DNA from: Propionibacteriaceae bacterium UBA6122
GTDB lineage: Bacteria; Actinomycetota; Actinomycetes; Propionibacteriales; Propionibacteriaceae
NCBI GenBank assembly: GCA_002428365.1
Contig: DIVW01000043.1
Coordinates: 1-64,000 of the forward strand
DNA length: 64,000 nt
Reading direction: 5' to 3'
Of the stretch, positions 23,933 through 33,320 are shown piece after piece (within the stretch, counting starts at the first letter, position 1; the number at the start of each line of letters is the position of its first letter). The translations under genes were made by a program, and so were the position numbers. Below the pieces are notes generated by a model that did not search any database, had not been told where the DNA came from, and worked only from the letters and a program-made list of their open reading frames with translations.

Positions 23933-25711
23933 TCAGTTACGCGGACGTCCGGCGCGGGCGTACATGTCGTCAACCAACTGGGCGAAGCGGCGCTCGACTT
24001 CCTTGCGCTTGACCTTCAGCGTCGGGGTCAGCATGCCGTTCTCCTGAGTGAAGCCCTCCAGCAGCACCTGCAGATCATGAATCTGCTCATGCTTGGGCAG
24101 CTTCTCGGTGAGCGCGGCGATTCGCCGCTTGATCTCGGCGATCACCTCAGGGTTGTTCAACAGTTCCTCACCCTTGGCCCAGGTGAGCTGCAGTTGCTTG
24201 CCGATCTCTTCCAGGTGCGGCAGCGACGGAGCTACCAACAGAGTCAGGTAGGGACGGTTGTCGCCGAGCACCAGCGTGTACTCGAACAGCGGATCGGCAG
24301 CCAGGAGGCCCTCGATCGGAGCCGGGGCCACTTTCTTGCCGTTGCTGGTGACGATCAGGTCTTTGATGCGGTCGGTGATGCGGACGTAGTCGCCGTCGAA
24401 CTCGCCAATGTCACCGGTGTGCAGCCAGCCATCCCGGATAGTCGCGGCGGTCTCTTCTGGGCGGTTCCAGTAGCCGAGCATCAGGTTTGGGCCGCGGTAG
24501 AGCAGTTCGCCGTTGTCAGCTATCCGCACTTCCCCGCCGGGCATCACCTTGCCGACGTTGCCGAACTTATAGTCCGCTGGCGGCGGGAAAGTCACCAGCG
24601 GTGAGGCTTCGGTGAGCCCATATCCAGGCGCCATCATCAGACCACAGCCATAGAAGAACTCCTCGACGTCGCGGCGCACCGGCGCACCGCCGCAGGCGAG
24701 CACCTTCTTGGGGCCACCCATCGCGTCGCGCACCGAATGCAGCACCAGCTTGTCGGCAATATTCAGTCGGACGGTCAACAGTCGTCCGGGCCGCTTAGGC
24801 GAGCGCAAGGCGTCGTGGTATTCGGTGCCGACCTTCAACGCCCAAGCCATGATCTTCTGCTTCAGCGGGCTGCCAGCCACCCGCTCCAAAGCGGTGTTGT
24901 GGACCTTCTCGAACAGTCTGGGCACGCTGGCCATCAAGTTGGGCTGGGCCAGCACCATCTGGTGGGCCACATCGCGCGGGTCGGCCACGTAGGTATTGAG
25001 GCAGCCGCTGGCCAGCACCATGTAGCTCCAGGCCCGCTCCAGGGCGTGGCTCAGTGGCAGGAAGCACAAGGAGATGTCGCCGGGGCCGATGTTGTAGAAG
25101 CGTTTCAGCGCCCACACCTGATGGGTGAAGCCGCGATGGCTGAGCATTACGCCCTTGGGCACACCGGTGGTGCCGGAGGTGTAGATGATGGTGGCCAGGT
25201 CATCGGGACTGGCGGCTGCCACTCGCAGATCGACCGCACTGGTGTCTTCTGGTGCGGCGGCGAGTTCGTCGTCCAGGGTGATCGCCTCAGGGGTGGGCAG
25301 CAAGGTGATAACAGCCTGCAGCTCCGGAAGTGCGTCGTGCACCTGCGCCACGATGTCGGCCTCTCGGGCGCCAGCCACAAAGATCACCCGGGCGCCGGAG
25401 TCGGCGACGATGTGCCGCAACTGGTCGGAGGTGCTGGTGGCGTACAGCGGCACGGAGACCAGGCCGGCGTAGGCGCAGGCGAGATCGACCAGCGTCCATT
25501 CGGGTCGGTTTGCCGAGAACAGCGCCACTCGGTCGCCGGGAGCCAAGCCACGATCGATGAGCCGTGCGGCGAGCTTGCGCGTTTTCTCGCCAAGCTCGGC
25601 ATAGGTGGCAACTTGCCAGCCCTCACCATCGCTGATGCGGACGGCCGGTTCGTCGGCGAACTTGACCACCGACCTGGCGAACATGCCTGCCAGGTGCGCT
25701 GAGTCCATCAT
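23933..25711 (-). CDS. Long-chain fatty-acid--CoA ligase (AMP-dependent synthetase)
   Basis: 592 residues from the ATG at 25711; a second ATG follows immediately at 25708 and GAAGGAG is just upstream, so either may be used. The ATP/AMP signature is IIYTSGTTGVPKGVMLSHRG near 174-193. Later motifs are GYGLTEASPLVTFP, the hinge/A8 segment WLHTGDIGEFDGDYVRITDR and LIVTSNGKKVAPAPIE. The enzyme activates fatty acids to acyl-AMP then acyl-CoA. The C-terminal lysine is in the K-rich end LTPTLKVKRKEVERRF. Length and motif spacing fit the FadD15/long-chain branch. It stands alone between repeat blocks. Confidence 0.92.
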   Translation of the reverse strand: MMDSAHLAGMFARSVVKFADEPAVRISDGEGWQVATYAELGEKTRKLAARLIDRGLAPGDRVALFSANRPEWTLVDLACAYAGLVSVPLYATSTSDQLRHIVADSGARVIFVAGAREADIVAQVHDALPELQAVITLLPTPEAITLDDELAAAPEDTSAVDLRVAAASPDDLATIIYTSGTTGVPKGVMLSHRGFTHQVWALKRFYNIGPGDISLCFLPLSHALERAWSYMVLASGCLNTYVADPRDVAHQMVLAQPNLMASVPRLFEKVHNTALERVAGSPLKQKIMAWALKVGTEYHDALRSPKRPGRLLTVRLNIADKLVLHSVRDAMGGPKKVLACGGAPVRRDVEEFFYGCGLMMAPGYGLTEASPLVTFPPPADYKFGNVGKVMPGGEVRIADNGELLYRGPNLMLGYWNRPEETAATIRDGWLHTGDIGEFDGDYVRITDRIKDLIVTSNGKKVAPAPIEGLLAADPLFEYTLVLGDNRPYLTLLVAPSLPHLEEIGKQLQLTWAKGEELLNNPEVIAEIKRRIAALTEKLPKHEQIHDLQVLLEGFTQENGMLTPTLKVKRKEVERRFAQLVDDMYARAGRPRN

Positions 25712-25845
25712 TACTCCTTCTACGGGTACCAGACCTAAGTTACTCCTGCGTAGGTTGTCGCACGACCCCGCAAAGCTGCCAGCCCCACAAGCTAGACAAA
25801 TCCACAGGTTCAGCACTGGTTTCCAGGCCCTCAACCCCGCCGGGG

Positions 25846-25945
25846 ACGGTTCCTCCGGGCTGCGCTAAATGGAACCGTCCCCAATATGAGCAGCTCACGG
25901 GGACGGTTCCTCCGGACGGCTCACGGGGACGGTTCCCGGTGGGCA
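25846..25945. repeat. GGGGACGGTTCC repeat cluster
   Basis: Four cores in both orientations: GGGGACGGTTCCTCCGG, GGAACCGTCCCCAATATGAG followed by CAG, GGGGACGGTTCCTCCGGACGG and GGGGACGGTTCCCGG. It lies between the divergent acyl-CoA ligase and endonuclease IV genes. Confidence 0.8.
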
Positions 25946-25987
25946 TTGGGCGGGGGCTTCCCGGTGAGCTTGCCTAGACTGAGCGCC

Positions 25988-26785
25988 ATGGTTTTCGGAG
26001 CGCATGTTGACTCGATCGATCCGGTGGCCGCGGCCACCGAACTGGGCATCGGGGCGGCCCAGTTCTTTCTCGGCGACCCGCAAGGCTGGAAGGGCCCAAA
26101 GGTGGGTTTCCCGGCCGGTGCGGACGCGCTGCGCGAGGTGGCTAGCGAGGCTGGGGTGGCGCTCTACATCCACTCCCCTTATGTGTTGAATCTGGCCAGC
26201 ACCAACAACCGGATCCGGATCCCGAGCCGGCAACAGCTACAGAAGCAGCTCACCATGGCAGCCGAGATCGGGGCGTCCGGCGTGATCGTGCACGGCGGAC
26301 ACGTGCTGGCCACCGAGGACCCCCAGGTCGGCTTCGCCAACTGGCGCAAGGCCATCGACGGGCTGAGCATCGACGTCCCGTTGCTGATCGAAAACACCGC
26401 TGGGGGCGCGAACGCCATGGCGCGCAGCCTGGAGCGCATCGATCAGTTGTGGAGCGCCATCTCGGGGTCAATGAACGCTGATCGGGTGGGGTTCTGCCTC
26501 GACACGTGCCACGCCCACGCTGGGGGCAACGAGCTTTCCGGGCTGGTCGACCGCATCAAGACGATCACCGGACGCATCGACCTGGTGCACGGCAACGACT
26601 CGCGCGACGCCTTCGATTCCGGGGCCGACCGGCACGCCAATCTAGGCGCAGGCAACTGTGACGCCGAGGGTCTGGCCGAGGTGTTCGCCACCGCCGGGGC
26701 ACCGATCATCCTGGAAACCCCGGGGGACGCCCAGGCGCGCCGGGCCGATCTGGACTGGCTGGCATCGGCGGTCAAGCAGGGCTGA
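25988..26785 (+). CDS. nfo: Endonuclease IV (AP endonuclease)
   Basis: 265 residues. The TIM-barrel AP endonuclease family 2 is identified by YIHSPYVLNLAS, IVHGGH (zinc His), LLIENTAGG (zinc Glu), GFCLDTCHAHAGG and LVHGNDSRDAFDSGADRHAN, then IILETPG. All metal ligands expected of the three-zinc centre appear present. The enzyme incises DNA at abasic sites and removes 3' blocking groups in base excision repair. The start at 25988 (MVFGAHVDS) is chosen because it matches the beginning of the barrel; frame upstream runs into repeat sequence. Single gene. Confidence 0.94.
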   Translation: MVFGAHVDSIDPVAAATELGIGAAQFFLGDPQGWKGPKVGFPAGADALREVASEAGVALYIHSPYVLNLASTNNRIRIPSRQQLQKQLTMAAEIGASGVIVHGGHVLATEDPQVGFANWRKAIDGLSIDVPLLIENTAGGANAMARSLERIDQLWSAISGSMNADRVGFCLDTCHAHAGGNELSGLVDRIKTITGRIDLVHGNDSRDAFDSGADRHANLGAGNCDAEGLAEVFATAGAPIILETPGDAQARRADLDWLASAVKQG

Positions 26786-27063
26786 GCCGCTCCTGGTGGC
26801 TGAGCGACCCCAGGTGGCTGAGCGCAGAGGAACCGTTCCCGGCAGCGGTGCCGGCGGGAGCTCGAGCGACGGTCAGAGGCGCCCACGAGACCGTCCTAGA
26901 ATGTTCGTAACAACTGACAACTAGCATCAACGGTCGTTGTCGACCGCGGAAAGGCCCCGGGCAAATGCCGCACCGTAAAGCGCAACCGTCCCCCGCAGAA
27001 GCCGAGGAAAAAAGCCCGGAGCCACCTATCGCCACACCGGCTCATGATCGCTACCCTTCCCCA

Positions 27064-29136
27064 ATGAGTACGAGCATCTACGTAGCGTCCCCCGAAGGGC
27101 TGGCTGGAAAGTCGATGGTCGCCCTCGGCATGATCGAGGCGCTTACCCGCACCGTGAGTTCGGTCGGAGTGTTCCGCCCGGTAGTACGCGCCGGGGTCGA
27201 GGACGAGATCCTGCGCACACTGCTCGCCGAGCCGGGCGTGCACCAGACCTATGAAGAGGCCGTCGGCGTCACCTACAACGACGTGCGGGCCGATCCTGAG
27301 GCCGCATTGTCGAACCTGGTGGAGAAGTACGCGAAGATCCGCGAGTCCCACGAGGCCGTGGTCATTCTGGGTTCGGATTACACCGACGTCGCCTCCCCGA
27401 CCGAGTTGACCTTCAACGCTCGGGTGGCCGCCAACCTGAATGCGCCGGTGCTGCTGGTCGTCTCCGGCACCGGACGGGACGCCGCCGCGATCCGTTCAGC
27501 AGCCGAAGGCGCGCTGGCTGAATTCGCGGCCAACCACGCCAAGGTATTGGCGGTGCTGAGCAACCGCGTCGACCCGACGATCTTGAAGAAGGTGCGCTCT
27601 GCGCTGGTCGATCTGCCCGTCCCGGTGACTGGAGCATTACCCCAGGACCCACTGCTGATCGCCCCGACGGTGGCCGCCCAGTTCAACGCCGTCGGCGCCA
27701 CGCTGATGCAGGGCAATGCTGAGCTCCTGGCCGGCGAGTCGGTCGAGGTGCTGGTGGCCGGCATGACGTTGCCGAATGTATTGAAGCGGCTCACCGCCGA
27801 ATCGACAGTGATCATGCCCAGCGACCGCACCGATCTGCTGCCTGGCCTGCTGTTGGCGCACGCCTCGGGCACCTTCCCGAAGCTGGCTTCGGTGATTCTG
27901 GTGGGTGGCTATGAGATTCCCGAGGCGATCCTGCAGTTGATCTCGGGCATCCACTCCGACCTGCCGATCGGCACGACCAGCATTGGCACCTTCACTTCGG
28001 CCGAGCGGTTGTTCCGCCTTGAGGGCGCGATGACGTCCAGCCCACGAAAGGTGGAGGTGGCCCGGCGGTTGTTCGCCGAGCATCTGAATGCCGACAAGCT
28101 GCTGGAGGTGCTGCACGTCCATCGCTCCGAGGTGATGACGCCGCTGATGTTCGAGCACCAGTTGCAGGAGACCGCGCGAAGTGATCGCAAGACCATCGTG
28201 CTGCCCGAATCGAGCGATGATCGCATTCTGACTTCGGCAGACATCGTGTTGCGCCGAGGCGCGGCGGACGTGATTCTGCTCGGCGATGCGGTCGACATTC
28301 GCGCCCGGGCCAACCACTTGGGGTTGGCGCTCAAAGAGGTGCAGATCATCGATCCGACCAAGCCCGATCTGCTCAACCACTTCGCCGAGGTGTACGCCCA
28401 ACTGCGCGCCCACAAGGGCGTAACCATCGAGCAGGCCAAGGAGAAGCTGGCTGATCTGAGCTACTTCGCCACGATGATGGTGCACCTTGGCATGGCCGAC
28501 GGCATGGTCTCTGGGGCGATCAACACCACCGCGAACACCATCCGTCCGTCCCTGGAGTTCGTGAAGACCAAGCCGGGGGTGAAGGTCGTCTCCAGCTCGT
28601 TCCTGATGTGCATGGCTGACCAGGTCGTGCTGTACGGCGACTGCGCGGTGAACCCGGATCCGACAGCTGAAGAGCTGGCCGATATTGCGATCAGCACCGC
28701 CGAGACCGCAGTGTCGTTCGGCATCGAGCCGCGGGTGGCGATGCTGAGCTACTCCACTGGCACCTCCGGCACGGGGGCTGATGTCGACAAGGTGCGCGAG
28801 GCCACTGAAATCGTCCGGCAGCGGCGTCCTGACTTGGCGCTGGAAGGCCCGATTCAGTTCGATGCGGCTGTTGACCCGACGGTGGCAAAGTCCAAGCTGC
28901 CTGAGTCGGCGGTGGCTGGCCGGGCGACGGTGTTCATCTTCCCCGACCTGAACACCGGCAACAACACTTACAAGGCCGTGCAGCGCTCTGCTGGCGCGGT
29001 CGCGATTGGCCCGGTTTTGCAGGGCCTCAACAAGCCGGTCAACGACCTCTCCCGGGGTGCGTTGATCGATGACATCGTGAACACGGTGGCCATCACTGCC
29101 ATTCAGGCACAATCTGAGAAAAGAGGTGAAGCATGA
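27064..29136 (+). CDS. pta: Phosphate acetyltransferase, two-domain form
   Basis: 690 residues. The N-terminal P-loop-like/BioD-related segment starts MSTSIYVASPEGLAGKSMVA and is followed by a DRTGG domain (about 210-320) and the C-terminal phosphotransacetylase domain (about 365-690). The latter has LPESSDDRILTSADIVLRRG, MVSGAINTTANTIRP and MLSYSTGTSGTGADVDKVRE. It converts acetyl-CoA and phosphate to acetyl phosphate and CoA. The start is set at 27064 by homology; an upstream extension to 26965 is Pro/Glu-rich and unlikely. Translationally coupled to ackA by ATGA overlap. Acetate/acetyl-CoA interconversion provides ATP in fermentative growth. Confidence 0.95.
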   Translation: MSTSIYVASPEGLAGKSMVALGMIEALTRTVSSVGVFRPVVRAGVEDEILRTLLAEPGVHQTYEEAVGVTYNDVRADPEAALSNLVEKYAKIRESHEAVVILGSDYTDVASPTELTFNARVAANLNAPVLLVVSGTGRDAAAIRSAAEGALAEFAANHAKVLAVLSNRVDPTILKKVRSALVDLPVPVTGALPQDPLLIAPTVAAQFNAVGATLMQGNAELLAGESVEVLVAGMTLPNVLKRLTAESTVIMPSDRTDLLPGLLLAHASGTFPKLASVILVGGYEIPEAILQLISGIHSDLPIGTTSIGTFTSAERLFRLEGAMTSSPRKVEVARRLFAEHLNADKLLEVLHVHRSEVMTPLMFEHQLQETARSDRKTIVLPESSDDRILTSADIVLRRGAADVILLGDAVDIRARANHLGLALKEVQIIDPTKPDLLNHFAEVYAQLRAHKGVTIEQAKEKLADLSYFATMMVHLGMADGMVSGAINTTANTIRPSLEFVKTKPGVKVVSSSFLMCMADQVVLYGDCAVNPDPTAEELADIAISTAETAVSFGIEPRVAMLSYSTGTSGTGADVDKVREATEIVRQRRPDLALEGPIQFDAAVDPTVAKSKLPESAVAGRATVFIFPDLNTGNNTYKAVQRSAGAVAIGPVLQGLNKPVNDLSRGALIDDIVNTVAITAIQAQSEKRGEA

Positions 29137-30320
29137 CGACTCCGATCCTGCTGCTGAACTGTGGTTCAAGCTCTATCAAGTACCAGGTGATCGACGCTGA
29201 CTCTGAAGAGGTCGTTGCCAGCGGTCTGATTCAGCGCATCGGCGATGGGGAATCGACGATTTCCCACACCTTCGGCGGCCAGACCCTGCAGGACGAGCAT
29301 GGCTTCCCCGATCACGCCCATGCGCTGGCGTTCCTGGTGAAACTGTTCGACGAGGTTGGTCCGAAGCTCAGCGACATCGTGGCCGTCGGTCACCGGACGG
29401 TGCACGGCGGACGCGGTTTCCGTTCCACCACGGTGATCAACGACGTGGTGCTCGACAAGCTGCGCGAGCTCAGTCCGTTGGCGCCGCTGCACAACCCGCC
29501 GGGCATCGCTGGCATTGAGGCGGCTCAGAAGGCGCTGCCACATGTGCCCCATGTGGCCATCTTCGACACCTCGTTCTTCAGCTCCATGCCGGCTGAGGCC
29601 TACACCTACGCGATCCCGAAGGAGATGCGCGAGGTGCACGGGATGCGCAAATACGCCTTCCACGGGACGTCCCACAACTACGTCTCCCACAAGGTCGCCG
29701 AGGTGCTCGGACGCGACTACGACTCGTTCAACCAGATCGTTTGCCACCTGGGTAACGGCGCCTCGATTTCGGCCATTCGCAACGGTGTTGCCGTGGACGC
29801 GTCCATGGGGCTGACGCCGCTGGCTGGTCTGGTGATGGGCACCCGCTCCGGCGATGTTGACCCGGGCCTGCACCTGTTCATGTCGCAGCGGCTGGGGATG
29901 ACTTTGGCCGAGGTCGATTCGCTGCTGAACAAGAAGTCGGGCATCTTCGGCATGTCTGGGGTGACCGATTTCCGCGACCTGTTCGAGCTGATCGATGAGG
30001 GTGACGAGGACGCCAAGCTGGCCTTCGACGTCTACATCTACCGGCTGCTCAGCTACATCGGCTCGTATGTGGCCGTGCTCGGTGGCGTCGACGCGCTGAC
30101 CTTCACCGCTGGGGTGGGTGAAAACGCCGCCCAGGTGCGCGCCGCCGTGCTGGAGCGCCTGGAGCCCCTGGGCTTCTGGATGGACGCCGAAGCCAACGCC
30201 ATTCGCTCTCGGGACCCGCGGATCATTTCCCGCGAGGGTTCGCCGGTGGCGATCTTGGTGGTGCCCACCAACGAGGAGCTGGCCATGGCTCGCGAGACCA
30301 AGGCCGCGATTTCGGCCTAG
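29133..30320 (+). CDS. ackA: Acetate kinase
   Basis: 395 residues, usual length. ASKHA-fold signatures: ILLLNCGSSSIKYQVID at the N-terminus, the arginine in VGHRTVHGG, the catalytic Asp in IFDTSFFSSMP, FHGTSHNYVS, HLGNGASISAIRNG and the adenosine-site TAGVGENA near 330. It makes ATP and acetate from acetyl phosphate. ATG at 29133 after AAAGAGGTGAAGC, overlapping the pta stop by four bases. Followed by a six-copy tandem repeat and a strong terminator. Confidence 0.97.
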   Translation: MTTPILLLNCGSSSIKYQVIDADSEEVVASGLIQRIGDGESTISHTFGGQTLQDEHGFPDHAHALAFLVKLFDEVGPKLSDIVAVGHRTVHGGRGFRSTTVINDVVLDKLRELSPLAPLHNPPGIAGIEAAQKALPHVPHVAIFDTSFFSSMPAEAYTYAIPKEMREVHGMRKYAFHGTSHNYVSHKVAEVLGRDYDSFNQIVCHLGNGASISAIRNGVAVDASMGLTPLAGLVMGTRSGDVDPGLHLFMSQRLGMTLAEVDSLLNKKSGIFGMSGVTDFRDLFELIDEGDEDAKLAFDVYIYRLLSYIGSYVAVLGGVDALTFTAGVGENAAQVRAAVLERLEPLGFWMDAEANAIRSRDPRIISREGSPVAILVVPTNEELAMARETKAAISA

Positions 30321-30321
30321 T

Positions 30322-30469
30322 TCCCTGAGCCTGTCGAAGGGCAAGCTCCCTGAGCCCGTCGAAGGGCAAGCTCCCTGAGCCCGTCGAAGGGCAAGCTCCC
30401 TGAGCCTGTCGAAGGGCAAGTTCCCTGAGCCTGTCGAAGGGCAAGTTCCCTGAGCCTGTCGAAGGGTCA
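30322..30469. repeat. Six tandem 25-bp CCCTGAGCCTGTCGAAGGGC repeats
   Basis: Six copies of a 25-base unit with core CCCTGAGCCTGTCGAAGGGC and the joint AAG(C/T)T, differing only at a few C/T positions. They begin two bases after the ackA stop. Each unit contains the imperfect inverted pair CCCT and AGGG around GTCGA, so it can fold as a small hairpin. Longest array of this family in the window. Confidence 0.9.
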
Positions 30470-30470
30470 A

Positions 30471-30498
30471 GGTGCCCGTCCCAGTTGGGACGGGCACC
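30471..30498. terminator. Bidirectional terminator between ackA and cytX
   Basis: Perfect 12-bp stem GGTGCCCGTCCC (30471-30482) and GGGACGGGCACC (30487-30498) with the tetraloop AGTT, between converging genes. Confidence 0.85.
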
Positions 30499-30499
30499 A

Positions 30500-31819
30500 C
30501 TAGGGACGACCACCCGAACGCGCCCCTAGCAAAGCGGCGGCCACCGCGCTGACCGCGATACTGCCCAGCGTGGCACCGAACCAGGACGGCGCACTCACCC
30601 CGAGCCACCCGGCTAGCGATGCCCACAGACCCGCCCAGCCGGGAACCGTCCCGGGGTAGGTCAACTGGTAGGTGATGAAACCCAGCAGCCAGGCCAACGC
30701 CGGGCCCCAGCGGAAACTGGCCTTCGCGCTCACGTCCCAGCGCCCCCGCCGGATCAGGAAGAAGTCGACGATCGCGACTGCGACCAGCGGGACGAAAGCC
30801 GAGCCGATCAGGAAGAGGAAGCCCTGGTAGGCGTCGAAGCCGATGAAACCGGCCAACACTGTGGCCGTCAGGCCGACGCCGAGCGAAACCCAGCGCCGGT
30901 CAAGCTTCGGTGCGATGTTGTGCATCGAGACGGTGGCTGAATAGACGTCGGCGAAGGCATCGTCCAACTCATCGAAGGCCAGTAGCGCGATCGCGACCAG
31001 TCCGACGGGGAGGGCCATCAGGGCGGTGATCAGGTTGACCCCCGACAGGTCTCCGACTAGGTGGGTCACCGCGAAAACGCCCAAGGCGTAGTAGGCCAGG
31101 ATCGCCACCCCGTAGCCGGCGAAGGCACCCCAGAAGCTGCCCTTGACGCTCTTTGAGTGCCTGGAATAGTCGGCGGCCAACGGGCCGAAGGAGATCACCT
31201 GAGCAACCGCGAGATCTACTGCGGGCCAAAAGCCCAGCACCCCGCTTTGATCCAGTTGGTGTTCCGGCAGCGAAAGCACCAGCCAGAACAGGGCCGCCGA
31301 GCCGGCCACCACCAGCCAGAGCATCACCGTGCGCAGCAGCTTCACGCTGCTCAGCGGACGTATTGCCATCACTGTCACCACTGCCCCGGAGGCCACCACT
31401 GCTGGCCAGCGCCAGTTCGGCCCGGCCAAGTGGGCGACCACGGTGGAAATCACGACGATTTCCATCATTGCCCAGCCAATGTTCTGGGCGATGTTCAGCA
31501 CGGTTGGCAGCATCGAGGCGCGGTAGCCGAGCAGGCCGCGCAGCCCGACCATCGCTGGCGTGCCAAGCCGGGCCCCGATAGCTGCCGAGGCCCCCAGCAT
31601 CGCGGCGCCGATCAGGGTGCCAACAAAGCAGGCCAACAATCCTTCGGCCTGGCTGCCGGCGGTGAGCGCCACCAGGGCGCCAGTGATCGGGCCGAACAGG
31701 GTCACCCCGAGGCTGGCCCACAGCGCGGTTTGCGCCCAGGTGCCCAGGGTGCGCGGTGGCGAATCAGTGAGGGTGAGGGGAGCTTCGACGGCAATCCGAG
31801 TTGCAGTAGTCATTTTCAC
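30500..31819 (-). CDS. cytX: NCS1-family hydroxymethylpyrimidine transporter, CytX type
   Basis: 439 residues with about 12 hydrophobic segments; related to the cytosine permease (CodB) family. N-terminal WASLGVTLFGPITGALVALT, then GTPAMVGLRGLLGYRASMLP and DELDDAFADVYSATVSMHN are typical of NCS1 symporters. CytX members sit in thiamine loci and import the pyrimidine precursor HMP or an analogue. This assignment rests on position as the last gene of thiM-thiE-thiD-cytX behind a TPP riboswitch. The start ATG overlaps the thiD stop by four bases. The C-terminus stops against a strong terminator. Confidence 0.85.
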   Translation of the reverse strand: MKMTTATRIAVEAPLTLTDSPPRTLGTWAQTALWASLGVTLFGPITGALVALTAGSQAEGLLACFVGTLIGAAMLGASAAIGARLGTPAMVGLRGLLGYRASMLPTVLNIAQNIGWAMMEIVVISTVVAHLAGPNWRWPAVVASGAVVTVMAIRPLSSVKLLRTVMLWLVVAGSAALFWLVLSLPEHQLDQSGVLGFWPAVDLAVAQVISFGPLAADYSRHSKSVKGSFWGAFAGYGVAILAYYALGVFAVTHLVGDLSGVNLITALMALPVGLVAIALLAFDELDDAFADVYSATVSMHNIAPKLDRRWVSLGVGLTATVLAGFIGFDAYQGFLFLIGSAFVPLVAVAIVDFFLIRRGRWDVSAKASFRWGPALAWLLGFITYQLTYPGTVPGWAGLWASLAGWLGVSAPSWFGATLGSIAVSAVAAALLGARSGGRP

Positions 31820-32646
31820 CAGTTCCGGTAGAAGTGATGGACGGGACCGGGGCCGTGCCCCAGCTGGAGTTCGCCGGCGCGGGCGATGGCGCCGGTGAGC
31901 CAGTGTTTTGCCTCGCCGACCGCCGCCCGCCAGGAGTCGCGCTGCGGGCGCAGCGCGGCGATGGCGCTGGAAAGCGAGCAGCCGGTGCCGTGAGTGTTAG
32001 CGGTGGCGATTCGGGGCGCGGCCAACACCACCGGTTCGGCATCGAACTCGACCAGGACGTCCAAGGACTGCTCGCCGGTGCCATGCCCGCCTTTCAACAG
32101 CACTCGCTCGGCCCCTAGGGCGCGCAGTTGGCGGGCCTGCTCGACCATCGCGTCCAGATCGTCGGCGACGGTGGTGCCCAGCAGCGCGGCCGCCTCCGGC
32201 AGGTTCGGGGTGATCAGCGATGCCCGCGGCAGAATGCGCCGCAATGCGGCCACGGCATCGTCGGCCAGGAGTTGGCTGCCGGAGGTGGCCACCATCACCG
32301 GGTCGATCACGATCGGCAGTTCGGAGCTGGCTGCGCGCAGCCGATCCAGTTGGGCGGCTACCGCCTCAGCAAGCTCGGCTGAGGCCAGCATGCCCACTTT
32401 CACCGCGTCGATTCTGATGTCGGTGAAGACGGCGTCAAACTGCTGGTTCACGAACTCCACCGGCACTGGCCAAATGCCGCTCACGCCGCGGGTTGATTGT
32501 GCGGTGAGGGCCACGATCACACTCAGGCCATAGGCACCGAGGGCGGCGAAGCTCTTCAGGTCGGCCTGAATGCCAGCGCCGCCACTGGAGTCACTGCCGG
32601 CGATGGTGAGCACCACCGGCGGCGCTTGGCGAGGTGCGGTCAGCAT
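31816..32646 (-). CDS. thiD: Hydroxymethylpyrimidine/phosphomethylpyrimidine kinase
   Basis: 276 residues from the ATG at 32646, which overlaps the thiE stop by seven bases (ATGCTGA). Ribokinase-like fold: VVLTIAGSDSSGGAGIQADL at the N-terminus (substrate-binding site), ALTAQSTRGVSGI, PVMVATSGSQLLADDA near 124-140, and the catalytic anion hole in NTHGTGCSLSSAIAAL near 230. It phosphorylates HMP then HMP-phosphate to the pyrophosphate used by ThiE. Residues before 32646 in the same frame lack homology. Confidence 0.95.
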   Translation of the reverse strand: MLTAPRQAPPVVLTIAGSDSSGGAGIQADLKSFAALGAYGLSVIVALTAQSTRGVSGIWPVPVEFVNQQFDAVFTDIRIDAVKVGMLASAELAEAVAAQLDRLRAASSELPIVIDPVMVATSGSQLLADDAVAALRRILPRASLITPNLPEAAALLGTTVADDLDAMVEQARQLRALGAERVLLKGGHGTGEQSLDVLVEFDAEPVVLAAPRIATANTHGTGCSLSSAIAALRPQRDSWRAAVGEAKHWLTGAIARAGELQLGHGPGPVHHFYRNW

Positions 32647-33320
32647 GCCTGGCTCCTTGCTTGTGCCCAGGCTGCGACCAGCTGTCTGGTGGCGCGGGTC
32701 ACGTCTGGTTGACCGCAAATGGCGCTCACTACAGCTGTTCCTTGGCAGCCGAGCGCCGCCAGCGCGGGGACGTCCTCAGCCCGGACGCCGCCGATGGCGC
32801 ACACCGGCCACGGGCTGATGCTCACCAGGTGCGCGGCCCGGGCCAGCCCAACCGGCTCGACTTCGGGCTTGGTCGCGGTGGTGCGGAGTGCACCGAGGCC
32901 GACGTAGTCGATCGACTCGACGCCAGCTGCCAAAGCGGCCGATAGTTCGGCAGCGCTGGCTGCCGAGAGCCCCAAGATCGCTTCGCTGCCGAGCAGTTCG
33001 CGGGCTTGACCTACCGGCAGATCCGATTGGCCGACGTGGGCCCCTTGGGCACCGATCGCCGCCACCAGCTCGACTCGATCGTTAACCAGCAGCGGCACGC
33101 CGGTGCCTGCCAAGGCTGCGGTTAACCGGCGTCCGAGGGCAATGAACTCCGGCTCCGCGAGCTGCGGATCACGTAGCTGCACCAGGGTGACGCCCGCCGC
33201 TACCGACTCCCGCACCGTCTGGACTACCCCGTCTGGGCCACCGCATTTGGCGGTGTCGGTGACCAGGTAGACCGACAGGTCGAAGGGTGTTCGGGGCGCG
33301 GGGCGGACCAGCTCAGGCAT
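32640..33320 (-). CDS. thiE: Thiamine-phosphate synthase
   Basis: 226 residues, TIM-barrel. YLVTDTAKCGG, GVTLVQLRDPQLAE (substrate contact), LLVNDRVELVAAIGAQGAHV with the DRxxxA and GxHxGQ features, YVGLGALRTTATK and VCAIGGV are recognisable. It joins HMP-pyrophosphate with hydroxyethylthiazole phosphate. In VTLVQLRDP the position usually held by lysine (QLR-D/E-K) reads Pro, a small deviation. Overlaps thiM by eight bases and thiD by seven, so translation is tightly coupled. Confidence 0.94.
   Translation of the reverse strand: MPELVRPAPRTPFDLSVYLVTDTAKCGGPDGVVQTVRESVAAGVTLVQLRDPQLAEPEFIALGRRLTAALAGTGVPLLVNDRVELVAAIGAQGAHVGQSDLPVGQARELLGSEAILGLSAASAAELSAALAAGVESIDYVGLGALRTTATKPEVEPVGLARAAHLVSISPWPVCAIGGVRAEDVPALAALGCQGTAVVSAICGQPDVTRATRQLVAAWAQARSQAC

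Noticed and set aside
27637..29169. Long open frame antisense to pta
   Set aside because: Typical antisense frame in high-GC DNA, His/Arg/Gly-rich without family features, opposite a well-conserved enzyme gene.
30322..30469. CRISPR array
   Set aside because: The six 25-bp units are directly joined with no unique spacers and there are no cas genes.
29166..30626. Long open frame antisense to ackA and through the repeat array
   Set aside because: Shadow frame; its repeated residues come from the 25-bp repeats.
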